From Eukaryota sp. TZLM1-RC (lineage: Eukaryota > Metamonada: BaSk clade), in contig JAUPSS010000001.1 in NCBI GenBank assembly GCA_040285825.1, forward strand, positions 3,472,001 to 3,536,000: 64,000 bases of DNA, in the 5' to 3' direction. Both the position numbers and the translations under genes were made by a program. Under the pieces are notes generated by a model. The model was not told the origin of the DNA, ran no database searches, and was given only the letters and a program-made list of their open reading frames with translations. Below, one piece after another: positions 45,601 through 59,118 of the stretch. Position 1 is the stretch's first letter, and each line of letters starts with the position of its first letter.

Positions 45601-46640
45601 TCATTTACTGCGATCATTACCTCCATCCCTAAAATATTTGACCAAAGCTGCATTTATTGGTGGTGGAAAAAATTTTGTATTTGAATTCTCTAGAAGATAT
45701 CCTTTGCCGAAAATCTTCTTGAAAATACAAATAGCATATTCCTGGATAACTTAAGAGAAGAAATATCCAGTTTATCTCCCGACTTATGGCAATCATGTTT
45801 CCCCATATCCATTCAAGAAATTCCAGACAGAAGTTTATATTCATTAAAATTTGCGTTGAAAAAGCTCCAACGACATCTTTTGAAAAATTTTTGAAAACAA
45901 GGATTTTATTGTTCGACTTAGCACGGCTAAGAAAGAAAATCCTGCTTTTGCCAATTTTTTGATTGATTTGAAGGACAGTTCTTCTGCAGTTTTGATAAAT
46001 CAAATTCCCCAGATTTATGGTCTATTTTTGAATGACGACCAATGGACCACTGCTATGAGAATGCGTTGTTATTTATGGCCTTGTAATTTGCCCAATGATT
46101 TGTTTTTGTAAATGTGGAGCTGGTTTGACATTATCACATTTATTTAATTGTAATAGATATATTTCCTATCGTTCTACGTTGCATGATGCAGTCAGAGATC
46201 AAATCCATGCAATGTGTAATTCCTATCATATTGAATCTTTTGTAGAACCTTTGTTGAGGTCTCTTGATATAAATGAAAGCGTAAGAGATTCAGAATATGG
46301 AAAACGACGTGCTGATGTTGTTGTGCCCCTCGTTTGATGATGTCATGAATGTTGTTGATGTCGTAACAGTGGATGTATGCAAGAAAAAAATGCCTTGAAA
46401 AAAATGCTCAATCCGAAGTATCCCCCTTGATGACTCCGAATTGTACAAACGGAAAAAAAGTATGCAAATCCTTTAAAAGAATTGAAACATGTTCGCCATG
46501 TAGATTACCAAATTTGCCCATTTGCTATATCGTTGTATGGTCGTCTTGGAAAAACTGCTTTGAATTTTATTGATGATTTTGAAAATCTTGTAAAAAGAAT
46601 GAATAAGCGTTTTGATCGTCGCTTGTGGCTAAATCGTATT
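45601..46640 (+). pseudogene. Family E ORF, C-terminal half (zinc motif, REL endonuclease)
   Basis: It begins at HLLRSLPPS and then, after an internal deletion near 45630, continues KYLTKAAFIGGGKNFVFEF. Further on come LSTAKKENPAFANFLIDL, CKCGAGLTLSHLFNC and the endonuclease motif KRRADVVVPSFDDVMNVVDV. It is cut at AAATCGTATT (46631-46640) by an F element and resumes at 47758. The endonuclease has RAD where A, B, C and D have RGD, with the later VDV conserved. Many slips in A/T runs break the frame. Confidence 0.75.
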
Positions 46641-47757
46641 ATGAATTTGTGAATCGTTTTCCTGAAAAAAATTCATCTCATTGAAAATTGTGGCAGCTCC
46701 TATCTTATTTCTTTGCAACAGGAAATTGAAACTCTTTCACCCAATATTTGGGCTAAATGTTTCCCTCTGATATTGTGGAACTTCCTTCAAGAAGCTTGCT
46801 CTCCTTACCATTGACTTTTTGCAAAATTGCAGAAAAAATTTTTGAAAGTTTTAGAAAACTTGGATTATATTGTACGTCTTAGCTTGGCTAAGGAAAAATC
46901 CCGTTTTTGCAAACTTTTTGATTGATCTTGATGACAGTTGCTCAAGTTGCTTAATCTCCCAAATTCCCAACATTTACGGCCTTCTACTTAATGATCACCA
47001 ATGGACCACTGCAATGAGATTGAGATGTTTTCTATGGCCTTGCTCATTGCCAAATGATTTAATTTGTCGCTGCAAAGAGTGTTGTTACGCTTTCCCATAT
47101 TTTTAAACTGTAAGTATTTCATAACTTATCGCTCACTTGTTCATGACTCAGTTCGTGATCAATTATATGCCATGTGCAAAAGTTTCAATATAGAGGCATT
47201 TATTGAGCCACTAGTACGTAAGCTGTCTTCAGATCAAACTGATGATTCCTTTGGTAAAAGAAGGGCAGATTTAGTAGCTCCAGGGATCGATGGTGTTCTC
47301 AATGTTGTAGACGTTGTCTCAGTGGATGTTTGCAAAAAAATTCTGCTGCTCGTTTAGTGTATTCCGCTGACTCGCCGTTATCTAACGCCGAAAAAGAAGA
47401 TAAAAAATATGAAGAACCTTTGGCACAGTTAGGTAGAGTGGAACATGTGAAATATCAGTTTGTGCCGTTTGCAATTTCTCTTTTTGGCAATATTGGACCT
47501 TCAGGCTTGCACTGTTTGGAAAATTTTAAAAAGTGTTACTGAATAGGTCTGGTAAAACAATGAACTCCACTTTCTGGTTAAATAGAATTGTTTTTGCATT
47601 TTCAAGTCTATTCAACAATGATTTCAAAGGCACTTTTAGCTATTGGTGTAGAATATGAACGTAATGCTGTGAGTAGGTTCAGTAATAGTGACGCTTGTTT
47701 GGAGGATATTGAATTATAGATGGTTATTTTTATCTCAATAAATAAATAAATAAAAAA
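46641..47757 (+). mobile_element. 5'-truncated family F element inserted in E
   Basis: F runs from GSSYLISLQQEIETLSPNIW through KKNPVFANFLIDLDDSCSSC, a CXC...HX3C zinc motif, and the endonuclease KRRADLVAPGIDGVLNVVDV to EDIEL (TAG near 47717). A tail of TAAA repeats follows. AAATCGTATT flanks it (46631-46640 and 47758-47767). F is the closest relative of E here. Frame breaks lie near 46770, 46900, 47085, 47335 and 47540. Confidence 0.8.
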
Positions 47758-47940
47758 AAATCGTATTGTTTTTTACTATTTTTCAAATCAATTCCTAAAA
47801 TGATTTCGAAAGCTTTAATGTCTGTCAGTGCACATTATGAAAACATTGCTGCTGTAAGGTTTGATGGTGTGGAAGCTTGTTTTGAAGATATTGACTTTTT
47901 AGTCTGTGGTTTTGAAAATAAATTAAAATTAAATTAAAAA
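47758..47940 (+). pseudogene. Family E 3' end, right of the F insertion
   Basis: It resumes NRIVFYYFSNQFLKMISKAL and ends FEDIDF, with the stop near 47901. AATAAATT lies in a 3' UTR of about 35 nt. A B element starts immediately after it. Confidence 0.75.
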
Positions 47941-49917
47941 ATTTTTTTTTATTTTTTTCTCCCTCCTTAGTCAACCCTCTCTCATATTTCACTTTCTGTC
48001 ACGGCGTCAAAGTCGTACTGTGTCTTTGCCAAAACGATGCCAGTGACTGACAGTGACTCTGATACTGATTGGAATGCCCAAGCAAAGATTCTACCCATCA
48101 GATCAAACTCATCCCCTTCACTTCTCCACTCTCCCCACCCTTCAAGCTATGCTCGAAATTCTTCTCAAAAAATTTGAAAATTTTTAAAAAGACTTTTTGC
48201 CTTTGTGTGATGCCCTGATATTACGCCTGAAAAAGTGCAAAAAGAAGACATACCTGTTCCAAATGTGGCAAGGTTGGTCATAACATTAGAAAATGTCCTG
48301 ATATTATTACCGAAAAAAATGAGACTGAAAACCAATATTTCTATTGTTAATAGTTTGCAAAACGCCATCCGAACTAAATCTTCCTCCTGTTCCCCAATGT
48401 TTCTGCTGATGATGTTAATTATGATTTAAATATTGATCAAACTCATTTACCAAAAACTGTTGCTCCTGATCCTACGGATAATGTCTTGAAACATAGTTGT
48501 CCTTTTTGCAAAAAGTTCCTCTCTAATTCTTCTAATGGTCGCCCCTCTATTGTTTTGTTTTTGACTGTCAAACAAGTGATTCTCTTCGTACACCTGTTAA
48601 AAATTCCTGTAGAGGTGAGTCCTGCCAGTTCTGTTCCTTTGTCAATGGAAATGCGTTCTTTTTCTTCGCAATTGAAATTAAACAAATGGAACATAACAAG
48701 ATTTTGGAAATTCTTTTGCCAAAAGAATAAGAAGAAAAATTAATTACAAACCAAAAACAGAGAAAAAGCTAATTCATCTTTTCAAGCAAAAATTGTTTTT
48801 GAGAGGTAGATATGGAAGCGGATTAAAAAATATTTTTCGGGAAAACTGGCTGATACCAATCTCGAAACTGTTGAAAAATTGAAATCCCTCCATCCAACTG
48901 AACATTTTTTGCCCCAGTAAGCCTTCTATTTGTCAATATTGGCTCGAAAAATCCATTTCAGGCTCACGAAGTATTGAATGCCGTTGCTAAATTACCAAAA
49001 GGAAAAGCTGCTGGTCCTTCAGGCATTTCCTTTGATTTTGTTAAAAACTGCCTGTAAAAATGCTCCTGAAATTGTTGAGGATCTTGCTTCCTATTTTTCA
49101 AAATTTAATGTGTTTAAATTATGTTCCTCCGCCTGAATTGACTGCTGCCCGTTTAGTTGCTTTAGTTAAACCTGGTAAAGGTGACAAACCTGATGGAGTT
49201 AGACCAATTGCTATTGGAGAGTCATTAACCAGTTTGCTTTCTTCGCTTATTTTTAACAGAATTTCTACTAAAGCAAGGGACTATTTGAAGCCTTTCCAAT
49301 TTGGTATAAAAACTGTTGAAGGTGCTTCTGTTGCTTCAATGACTTCAGATGTTTTTCAATAGTCAACAGCATCAATATATTTTCAATTTGGATTTCAAAA
49401 ATGCTTTCAATTCTGTGAAACGTAATTGTGTATTTTTGATGTCCTTCTTCATGATTTTCCTGAACTTACTGCATATTTTTATTTATTTTATGGAAAAATC
49501 AGACTTAATTTTTTTGACTCCTTTTACCCTTGAATCTTCTTCTGGTATGAAACAAGGTGATCCTCTAGGCCCTTTGCTGTTTTGTTTGGCTATTCATAAT
49601 ATTATTAAAATGACACAACAAGATTTCCCTGATTTGCGTATTGTTGCCTATATGGATGACATTTCTATTATTGGTTCTTTTTGAAAGCATTTCTAGGGTT
49701 TCTGAAGACATTGGTGGCGAAATACAAAGAAATTGGTTTAGCTTTGAACCCATCTAAATGTCTCTTGATTGGTAGAGAAAAACAATCTTTGATGATTGGT
49801 GGAGCTCAGATTCCTTTTATCAATTATGACCATCAAGCTTTTAAGTTTCTTGGATGTTGGCTTGGCAATTTGGATGAAATTTATTCCCAGTTAAACAATT
49901 TATTGGAGAAGTTTGAC
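47941..49917 (+). pseudogene. Family B element with complete 5' end, 3'-truncated
   Basis: The pyrimidine tract (near 47950-47968) and the start at 48037 are present. The two zinc sites, GKAAGPSG, RPIAIGESLTSLL, FKNAFNS, GMKQGDPLGPLLF (M where others have V), AYMDDISIIG and FLGCWLGNLDEIYSQ follow. It stops at EKFD (49917), where the 3' end of a minus A lies. There are at least ten run-length breaks, many more than in the B copies at 20-30 kb. Confidence 0.8.
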
Positions 49918-52900
49918 AATTTTTTTTTTAAAAATTTAATTTTATTCTAAACCTATAAATCAACATCTAAAAATCCATCTCTCCCAAAACAAAAACACTA
50001 GATGCAACTCTCTCATAGTGAGATCCAAGAGAAAGCAAAGCATCAGAAACCATCTTCAACATCCCTTAAAAATAGAGAACACAATTCTATTTTTGCCCAA
50101 AACAATCTGTTGAAATTCTGCCAGTTCTTCTCTTTACAATCATTTCAAAATCATCCAAAAACGTAAAAGCAGTTGGTGCAAGTGAACCAAAAAGGGAAAA
50201 TACAAATGGATACAAATTGTATTTTTGCATGCTGTAGACTGGCCGATTTGGACAAAGGTTCATTGTATTTTTGAATTTAAAATTTTCAGCATTTGAAAGG
50301 GGATTATGAATTTCAGAATTAACAAGCCTTTCATTTGAGGCATTACAAGGATCAACAGACATTACATCCAATAAAATGAAGCTTTCCATCTAATCCAGGT
50401 AATATGACATCACTCTATTATTCTTATGAAAATCATTTTCAGCATCAAACAGATTTGACAACAAAGGTTCCAAGAAGGATTCAATTCTATGAGATTTACA
50501 CATACAATATAACTGGTCTCTTACAGCATCATGAACCTTGCTTCTAAAAAGTAATAAAATGTTTACAATTTAACAAATGAGTAGTTGTAATTTCTCGAGA
50601 ACATTTACAAATTAAATTATGAGGTAAATTATCAGGCCAGATAAAGGAACGAAATCTCATATTCAGAGTCCAAGCAGAATCGGATAAGAGAGTACCATAA
50701 ACTTGTGGAATTGTTGTTACTAAGGCAGAAGAAGTACTGTCACACATATCTTGTAAAAAGATTTGCAAAAGCTGGGATTCTTTTTCTTTCTGGCCAAGCC
50801 AAGTCTAACATCAAAATCCAAGCTTTCAAAAATCTTTGACAATTTTTGTTGAAGCTTTTTACAGCAAAACTGTAAATTAAATAGAGATCGGTTTGGAATT
50901 TCTTGAATTGATTGAGGAAAACATTTGGTCCAAATTTGTGGCGGTAATTTTTCAAGTTCACAAGATAACTCATACAAATAGGGACTACAATTGGGGACTA
51001 ACAGATGAGAATCATCAGGAAATCTACGAGAAAAATTCTATAAATAAAATTTTTTGCCACCACCCAAGAATGCTGATTGACACAAAATTGAAGATTTAGT
51101 AAATCCAATACTCCCCAAATTTGCTGAAGAAAATAAATGGCTTTTTCAACATTCCTGGTTCTACATCCAATAAATCAGCAAAAAAATTCTGTTCTCAATG
51201 AATTAAAAAAGAACGACAAAAAAATCTAATGCTATGGAAGGAGCACAAGATCTCAAAATGTGGGTTATTCTCCCAGTGTAGCAAATTTTAAGCATAAAAA
51301 AATTTAATATGCTTTTTCTATATCTAAAGAAGAAATTGAATCAAGTTCAATTTTCATTTTTTCCAAATAACTTGCAATTCATTCTGAATTTGAGGCACAT
51401 TTCCTAACCAACAACCAAGGAACTTAAAAGCATCACTACTATAATTAGTAAAAGGACAATAGAATCGTTTATCACGAGGTCTTGAGCAGAAGAGCCAATC
51501 AGAAGGCATTTGCTGGCATTAAGATGAAGCCTAATATTTTCATATGAATCGGCAATTTCTTGAGCAACCAATTCTAGTAAATCAAATGAACCAATCAAGG
51601 ATATATCATCCATATAAGCAACTATTTTTATAGAAGGGTATTTTTGCTTAATGATATTTAAAAAGTTTTGTGAATAGCCAAACAAAAACAATAATGGACC
51701 TAAAAGGGTCACCTTGCTTCACACCAGAAGATGATTTAAGAGCAAATGAATTAAAATTAAATCTGGATTCTTTACCATAAAAATGGTAGAAAAAAACTCG
51801 ATAGCTCAGGAAAATCAGATTTAATAACTTCAAAAATTGCTTCTCGCTTTACAGAATTAAAAGCATTTTTAAAGTCGAGATTAAAAATAAAATTATTTTT
51901 CCCTCTGCATTAAAAAGGTATCAGAGGCAATAGCAGCAACAGAAGCACCATCAATTGTGTTGATTCCAAATTGATGAGGATTCAAAAATGTAGAGGCTTT
52001 GTCTTTGACACGATCGAAGACAATTGATGCCAGCAAACGAGAAAGAGATTCACCAACAGCAATTGGGCGTATTCCATCAGGTTTGATTCCGTTTCCAGGC
52101 TTTACTAAAAGCAATCAGACGTGCTGCGAGCAATTCAAATGGAGGATTTATTTTCAAAACAATTAATTGTTGAAAAATAGTGGGCTAGATCATCAGCAAT
52201 TTCGGGAGCACTGGAACACGCTATTTTTAAGAGATCAAAAAGAAATTCCAGATGGGCCTGCTGCTTTCCCCCTTAGGTAATTTTTGAATAGCTTTAAGAA
52301 CCTCAATTGCAGTAATAGGATTTTTCAATCCAAAAGGACACACTTCAGGCTTGCTGCACTTGAAATTTTTCTTGAGGATGCAACTTTTGGAGTTTTTCAA
52401 GGGTATCAGAGTTTACATCAGCCAAAGAAGAGGAAAAACAAAGACTGCTTTTGCGGCACCATAACGACCACGTAAGCACAATTTTTCGGCAAATTTTTGA
52501 TTTTACAATTTTTCTATTTCCAAAATTTTTCTTAAAACAATTTTTGTTTTTTTCTAGCAAAAATATTTCCAGAAGGATGAAATATTCCACTTATTATTTT
52601 TTAATTCAGAAGTAAAATTTCTCATTTCCATTGAGCAGGGGATTGTGCTGGCGGGACTTATTTCTACTGGGATCCGGATCAGGGGGTCTTACGGTATCAA
52701 CGGCTTTTACAATTCGTACAAAACAGAAGTTTTCGACCATTTCGTGAATCTGCAACATTTTTGCAAAATGGACAACAAAAATTACTGTTTTCAGAAGGGG
52801 AAGAAGAGGGAACACTAGAAGCATTTAACTGTTGATCGTCAGAAACATTATTTTTCAGCACCTTTCACAACGGCAACAGCTGGAACAGAACATTTGAGAA

Positions 52901-53434
52901 TTTGTTGAGCAGATTTTTAATTCAAATTCTCTTTTTGTTTCTCAGGGCACGTTCTCGAATTATGACCACTGATACCACAAATCGAACATTTTTTTAGAAC
53001 CTTTTTAATGGCAGTGGTTTCATTTTTCAGTTCTTTCAATTTTGTCAATTTTTTTGAGTTAAAAGTAGAAATAGACTTTTGACTTTTTGCAGTTTCAGCT
53101 GGAGAAAACAAATTTCGAGAAACGGAGTTGTTAATAGAACGCGCAACAGAACGCAAGGAACGTAATGGTGGTTTTTCTGTGTTTTTTCTGGTACAATGAT
53201 CAGTTTTTGAATGAAAATTTTTGAGATGAATTTCGAGCATAGCTTGTATTGTGGGGAGAGTGGGGAAGTGGAATGGATGAGCTTGATCTGACTGGTAGAA
53301 TCTTTGCTTGGGCGTTCCAATCAGTATCAGAGTCACTATCAGCCAAAAGGCATCGTTTTGACAGAGAAACAGTACGACTTTGACGCCTTGACAGAAAGTG
53401 AAATATGAAAGGGTTGACTAAGGGAGGGAGAAAA
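49918..53434 (-). mobile_element. Full-length family A element Z (minus), second array copy
   Basis: Both native ends are present, but the flanks do not match: B (plus) on the left and D (minus) on the right, the latter at TCCATTCAAA as for W. Z therefore looks like a product of recombination between A copies rather than of a fresh insertion. The ORF starts at 53353 (MPFG... after an extra A) and ends near 49953. All domains are recognisable, but the frame is split at well over ten runs, and the RT core 51893-51404 is in several pieces. Confidence 0.85.
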
Positions 53435-55438
53435 AATCCATTCAAAAGAAAAATTTTTCATACCACCAATAAAAAGCACTTTTGCATAAATACTCTGCTT
53501 TTGAAAAACCAACTCCACCAAATTTGGACTAAAAAAATGCATGATAAGGAATTTTTAGATGGACAAACTTCTACTAAATTTCCTAAGAAATTTGTTCTCA
53601 AAGTATTGAATTGACGTGCAAAAATCATGAGAAATTGTGGGAGATAAAGAACGAAGAAGATGATTAATTTTTGATCCAAAACACACATTTAGGGACCGAA
53701 AAACGCTAAATGTTTGTCAATTTCTAGATCTTGAATAGCCAAAAGTTGCTCTTCGATTTTTCCAAAATACCTGACAAAAATCGATTTAACTTTTTCACTA
53801 TTTCCAAAATAAGATCCAAGAAACCGAATAGCATCTTCCTCGTAATCAACGTATTTGATAAAAGTTTCATTAAATGCCACCTCCGCATGCTGATTACCAA
53901 TAATGAAACACTTGGGCAATTTAATGTCTAACCCTATTTGTTTGGCCAGAAAAACAAAATGTTGTAAACCGTGTTGTAAAAAGAGACAAAGGGCCAATAA
54001 GTGATAAATCATCTGCATAAGCACAAATATGAATGTCAGGAAAAATCCGACTTAAATTTTACCAAAACTGATTGCAGTGCTAGGCAAAAGAGAAAAATGG
54101 ACCCAATGGATCCCCTTGTTTGACCCCTCTTGACGAAACAATATTCTCAGAATGAAAAAAATTAAGTTAGAGGGTGATCCATACATCAATTTAAAAATAC
54201 GGCAAAAGTGAAGGATAGTGTAGTTCAAGTTCTTGCAAAAATACTGGAGCGAAAAACGGAGTTGAAAGCATTTTTTTAAAATCAATGTTCAATAAATAAT
54301 TTTCGCCTTTTTGATTGAAAAGTAAATCTGTACACAACGCAGCACATGTTGTGCCATCAGAATTCCGATAGCAAACTGATAAGGACGAAAATAATTAATT
54401 GCGGATGACTTAACTCTTTTAAAAGAAATAATTGCTAATAATCTCGTTATGGACTCACCAACAGCAATAGGTCTGACACCACCTCCAGGCTTATTTAAAG
54501 CAACTAAACGAGATGCCATTAACGCTTGTGGTAACTTGAAACGTCCCATGATGACACTATTAAAAAAAGAAAAACTAAAATCATCCACGATTTCTGGACA
54601 TATGTTGACTGCGGACTTCAAATGATCATAACTAAGTCCAGAAGGCCCAGCAGAACGACCAGACGGAAGTCCTTTAATAGCTACACTAACTTCATCACAA
54701 GTGATAGGATTAGCAGTGAAGAAATCACGTTCATTATCAGAGACAATGTGATTTATGGTGAAGTCTTCAGGTGGATGAAGAGAATTTAAAGAATCCAATG
54801 TTTCATCATTGAAGGCAGCAGGAGAAGAACCAGCCAATAATTTAAGTGCTGAAGAGTATTGTGAACGAAGAATCAAAGACTCAAAGCGCTTTTTTGACAT
54901 TTTCTAGATTGTGGAACCGACTTCTATATTTAGATTTCTTGTGTAAAGACATAGCCTTAGAAAGAAAAAAATTTCCAAAAAAATCGAAGGGATTCCAAAA
55001 TGCCCTTCGAAGAGAGAAGGTTAAAGATCGAATAACTGTTGCAAGAGAAGACGAATGAGCAGGAGAAACGAATTGAGGGATTGCAAATGGAGGTCTACAA
55101 GGATCAATTGGCGTGCAAGAGTCACAAACCAAAAAGAGGTCGACCCGAAAACATTGAATCCAGAAACTGGAGAACAACAGAACAAACATGATTTTGTATT
55201 ACTACTGACTGAAGACGAATGAAGTATATGTGGAGGCTCAATAGACTCAATAAGTGAAGATAATGATGCCAATACAGCTTCATCTGACAAAACTTTTTCG
55301 CCGAGGACATGTTGTTTTTGTGTGACCAACAGTTTTTGCACAAAGAACAGGTAGTCACAGAATTCTTAGGGCGTCCTCTAGAAGGTTTTTGAAGTAACTG
55401 ACTTTGGAGGCATAGATAAGCATGGAGGGAGAAAAAAA
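53435..55438 (-). pseudogene. Family D upstream half, second array copy
   Basis: The content matches 42123-44093. The start is near 55413, the zinc sites are split by extra T/A bases, and the RT is open from 54900 to 54289 through GRSAGPSGLSYDHLKSAV and RPIAVGESITRLLA. It is cut at the left at TCCATTCAAA by A. Confidence 0.82.
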
Positions 55439-56273
55439 ATTTTATTTATTTTTATTCAACAACAAATATGAAATACACAATTAAAACTCCACATCCTCAA
55501 AACCTGCCTCCCCTACATCAAAACAATTAATCGCTAAAGATTCAGAAAATTTCCCAAAAAGAAGATAGTGAATCAGAAATTAGTGTTACCATTCCTTTAA
55601 AAAAATAGAAAATACAATCCTGTTTTGCCAGTAAACACGATTGAAAAATTCTTCCAGTTCTTTCCTTTACAACTACAACAAAAATCCTCAAAGAAAGCCA
55701 TAGCAGCCTTACCTAGAGATCCAAGCAAAGAAAAACAAATGGACATAAATTATATTGGGCATGAGAATTTTTCATTAACCGAGGAAATGGGTTTCGCATA
55801 TTTAGCAATTTTTATATTTTTTTCGCCTGCAAGAAGAGGATTATTTACATCCGAGTTAATGAAATGTTCGTTAGAGGAATTATAAGGGGTCAATAGACAT
55901 GGCGTCCAAAAATAGTAAAACTACCATTTAAAACCAGGAACAACTAGATCACCTCTAGTCAGACCCATAGAAGCTCTGTTGTAACGCGTACTATCAATAT
56001 TGGGATCATCAAGAATTAATTTTGATAACAGCGGTTCTAAAAAGGAATCTACACGATATGATTTGCACATTACATAAATTTGGTCCCTGACGTTATTATG
56101 CACTTTGCTTCTAAACGTAATAAAATGTTTACAGTTCAAAAAGATGAGTAAACAAAAGAGGTTTACCACATTTACAAGTTAAATGATTGGGCAAAATTGT
56201 TTGGCCACAGAAAACAACGAAAACGCATGTTTAGAAGCCATTCATTGTCTTTTTAACAAAAGTCCATAAACAG
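55439..56273 (-). pseudogene. Family B element, 5'-truncated, second array copy
   Basis: It has the same ends as 44094-44928 (B tail to CATAAACAG). Many A/T runs are one to three bases longer. Confidence 0.8.
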
Positions 56274-56408
56274 AAAAAAAGTTTGTTATTCTGGAAAATT
56301 TACTTTATATTTTGAAATCAACATCACCATCAATTTCTTTTTGAGTTTTGTCGAATTTTTTAATGAACAGAGAACCAATTTTTAGCAAAAAATTATTTAG
56401 TAATTTTT
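56274..56408 (+). pseudogene. Family G fragment, second array copy
   Basis: It is the same thumb piece as 44929-45057, with longer runs. Confidence 0.5.
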
Positions 56409-56588
56409 CCAGCATAACAATTTTCAAAAGAAAAAAACTTAAGATGTTTTTTTCCAATTCAAGAGTCTTTATGACTTTTAGCTCTTTTTAATTGAATTTA
56501 AATAATTTTCAAGGCTGTCAAGTGTCTTTTCGGCGGAACCTAAATAGCAACCCAGAAAGCAGAAACTAGTTTTACTCATTTACTGCGA
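56409..56588 (-). pseudogene. Family E inverted 5' part, second array copy
   Basis: It reads FLGCYLGSAEKTL to CYAGK on the minus strand. It ends with TCATTTACTGCGA (56576-56588). Confidence 0.65.
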
Positions 56589-56939
56589 ATCCTACTGCCT
56601 TTGTCCAAATTGGCCAGTCTACAGCATGCAAAATACAATTTTGTATCCATTTGTATTTTTTCCCTTTTTGGTTCACTTGCACCAACTGCTTTTACGTTTT
56701 TTGGATGATTTTGAAATGATTGTAAAGAGAAGAACTGGCAGAAATTTCAACAGATTGTTTTGGCAAAATAGAATTGTGTTTTCTATTTTTAAGGGGATGT
56801 TGAAGATGGTTTCTGATGCTTTGCTTTCTCTTGGATCTCACTATGAGAGAGTTGCATCTAGTGTTTTTGTTTTGGGAGAGATGGATTTTTTTAGATGTTG
56901 ATTTATTGTTTTGGAATAAAAATTAATTTTTTAAAAAAT
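56589..56939 (+). mobile_element. Short A element inserted in E, second array copy
   Basis: It is the same insertion as 45245-45600 with the same filler. The right duplication is at 56940-56953 with one extra T. Confidence 0.8.
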
Positions 56940-57992
56940 TCATTTTACTGCGATCATTACCTCCATCCCTAAAAATATTTGACCAAAGCTGCATTTTATT
57001 GGTGGTGGAAAAAAATTTTTGTATTTGAATTCTCTAGAAGATATCCTTTTGCCGAAAAATCTTCTTGAAAAATACAAATAGCATATTCCTGGATAACTTA
57101 AGAGAAGAAATATCCAGTTTATCTCCCGACTTATGGCAATCATGTTTCCCCATATCCATTCAAGAAATTCCAGACAGAAGTTTATATTCATTAAAATTTG
57201 CGTTGAAAAGCTCCAACGACATCTTTTGAAAAAAATTTTTGAAAACAAGGATTTTTATTGTTCGACTTAGCACGGCTAAGAAAGAAAAATCCTGCTTTTG
57301 CCAATTTTTTTGATTGATTTGAAGGACAGTTCTTCTGCAGTTTTGATAAATCAAATTCCCCAGATTTATGGTCTATTTTTTTGAATGACGACCAATGGAC
57401 CACTGCTATGAGAATGCGTTGTTATTTATGGCCTTGTAATTTGCCCAATGATTTGTTTTGTAAATGTGGAGCTGGTTTGACATTATCACATTTATTTAAT
57501 TGTAATAGATATATTTCCTATCGTTCTACGTTGCATGATGCAGTCAGAGATCAAATCCATGCAATGTGTAATTCCTATCATATTGAATCTTTTGTAGAAC
57601 CTTTGTTGAGGTCTCTTGATATAAATGAAAGCGTAAGAGATTCAGAATATGGAAAACGACGTGCTGATGTTGTTGTGCCCTCGTTTGATGATGTCATGAA
57701 TGTTGTTGATGTCGTAACAGTGGATGTATGCAAGAAAAAAATGCCTTGAAAAATGCTCAATCCGAAGTATCCCCCTTGATGACCTCGAATTGTACAAACG
57801 GAAAAAAAGTATGCAAATCCTTTAAAAAGAATTGAAACATGTTCGCCATGTAGATTACCAAATTTGCCCATTTGCTATATCGTTGTATGGTCGTCTTGGA
57901 AAAACTGCTTTGAATTTTTATTGATGATTTTGAAAATCTTGTAAAAAGAATGAATAAGCGTTTTTGATCGTCGCTTGTGGCTAAATCGTATT
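56940..57992 (+). pseudogene. Family E C-terminal half, second array copy
   Basis: This copy has a longer open zinc/endonuclease frame (57381-57749) than the first: DDQWTTAMRMRCYLWPCNLP, CKCGAGLTLSHLFNC and KRRADVVVPSFDDVMNVVDV. It carries the same internal deletion near 56972. It is cut at AAATCGTATT (57983-57992) by F. Confidence 0.75.
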
Positions 57993-59118
57993 ATGAATTT
58001 GTGAATCGTTTTCCTGAAAAAAATTCATCTCATTGAAAAAATTGTGGCAGCTCCTATCTTATTTCTTTGCAACAGGAAATTGAAACTCTTTCACCCAATA
58101 TTTGGGCTAAATGTTTTCCCCTCTGATATTGTGGAACTTCCTTCAGAAGCTTGCTCTCCTTACCATTGACTTTTGCAAAATTGCAGAAAAAATTTTGAAA
58201 GTTTTAGAAAACTTGGATTATATTGTACGTCTTAGCTTGGCTAAGGAAAAAAATCCCGTTTTTGCAAACTTTTTGATTGATCTTGATGACAGTTGCTCAA
58301 GTTGCTTAATCTCCCAAATTCCCAACATTTACGGCCTTCTACTTAATGATCACCAATGGACCACTGCAATGAGATTGAGATGTTTTCTATGGCCTTGCTC
58401 ATTGCCAAAATGATTTAATTTGTCGCTGCAAGAGTGTTGTTACGCTTTTCCCATATTTTAAACTGTAAGTATTTCATAACTTATCGCTCACTTGTTCATG
58501 ACTCAGTTCGTGATCAATTATATGCCATGTGCAAAAGTTTTCAATATAGAGGCATTTATTGAGCCACTAGTACGTAAGCTGTCTTCAGATCAAACTGATG
58601 ATTCCTTTGGTAAAAGAAGGGCAGATTTAGTAGCTCCAGGGATCGATGGTGTTCTCAATGTTGTAGACGTTGTCTCAGTGGATGTTTGCAAAAATTCTGC
58701 TGCTCGTTTAGTGTATTCCGCTGACTCGCCGTTATCTAACGCCGAAAAAGAAGATAAAAAAATATGAAGAACCTTTGGCACAGTTAGGTAGAGTGGAACA
58801 TGTGAAATATCAGTTTGTGCCGTTTGCAATTTCTCTTTTTGGCAATATTGGACCTTCAGGCTTGCACTGTTTGGAAAATTTTAAAAAGTGTTACTGAATA
58901 GGTCTGGTAAAACAATGAACTCCACTTTCTGGTTAAATAGAATTGTTTTTTTGCATTTTCAAGTCTATTCCAACAATGATTTCAAAGGCACTTTTAGCTA
59001 TTGGTGTAGAATATGAACGTAATGCTGTGAGTAGGTTCAGTAATAGTGACGCTTGTTTGGAGGATATTGAATTATAGATGGTTATTTTTTATCTCAATAA
59101 ATAAATAAATAAATAAAA
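57993..59118 (+). mobile_element. Family F insertion, second array copy
   Basis: The ends match 46641-47757, with a TAAA-repeat tail. The frame is open for KKNPVFANFLIDLDDS to CFLWPCSLP and again for KRRADLVAPGIDGVLNVVDV to NAEKEDKK. Confidence 0.78.
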
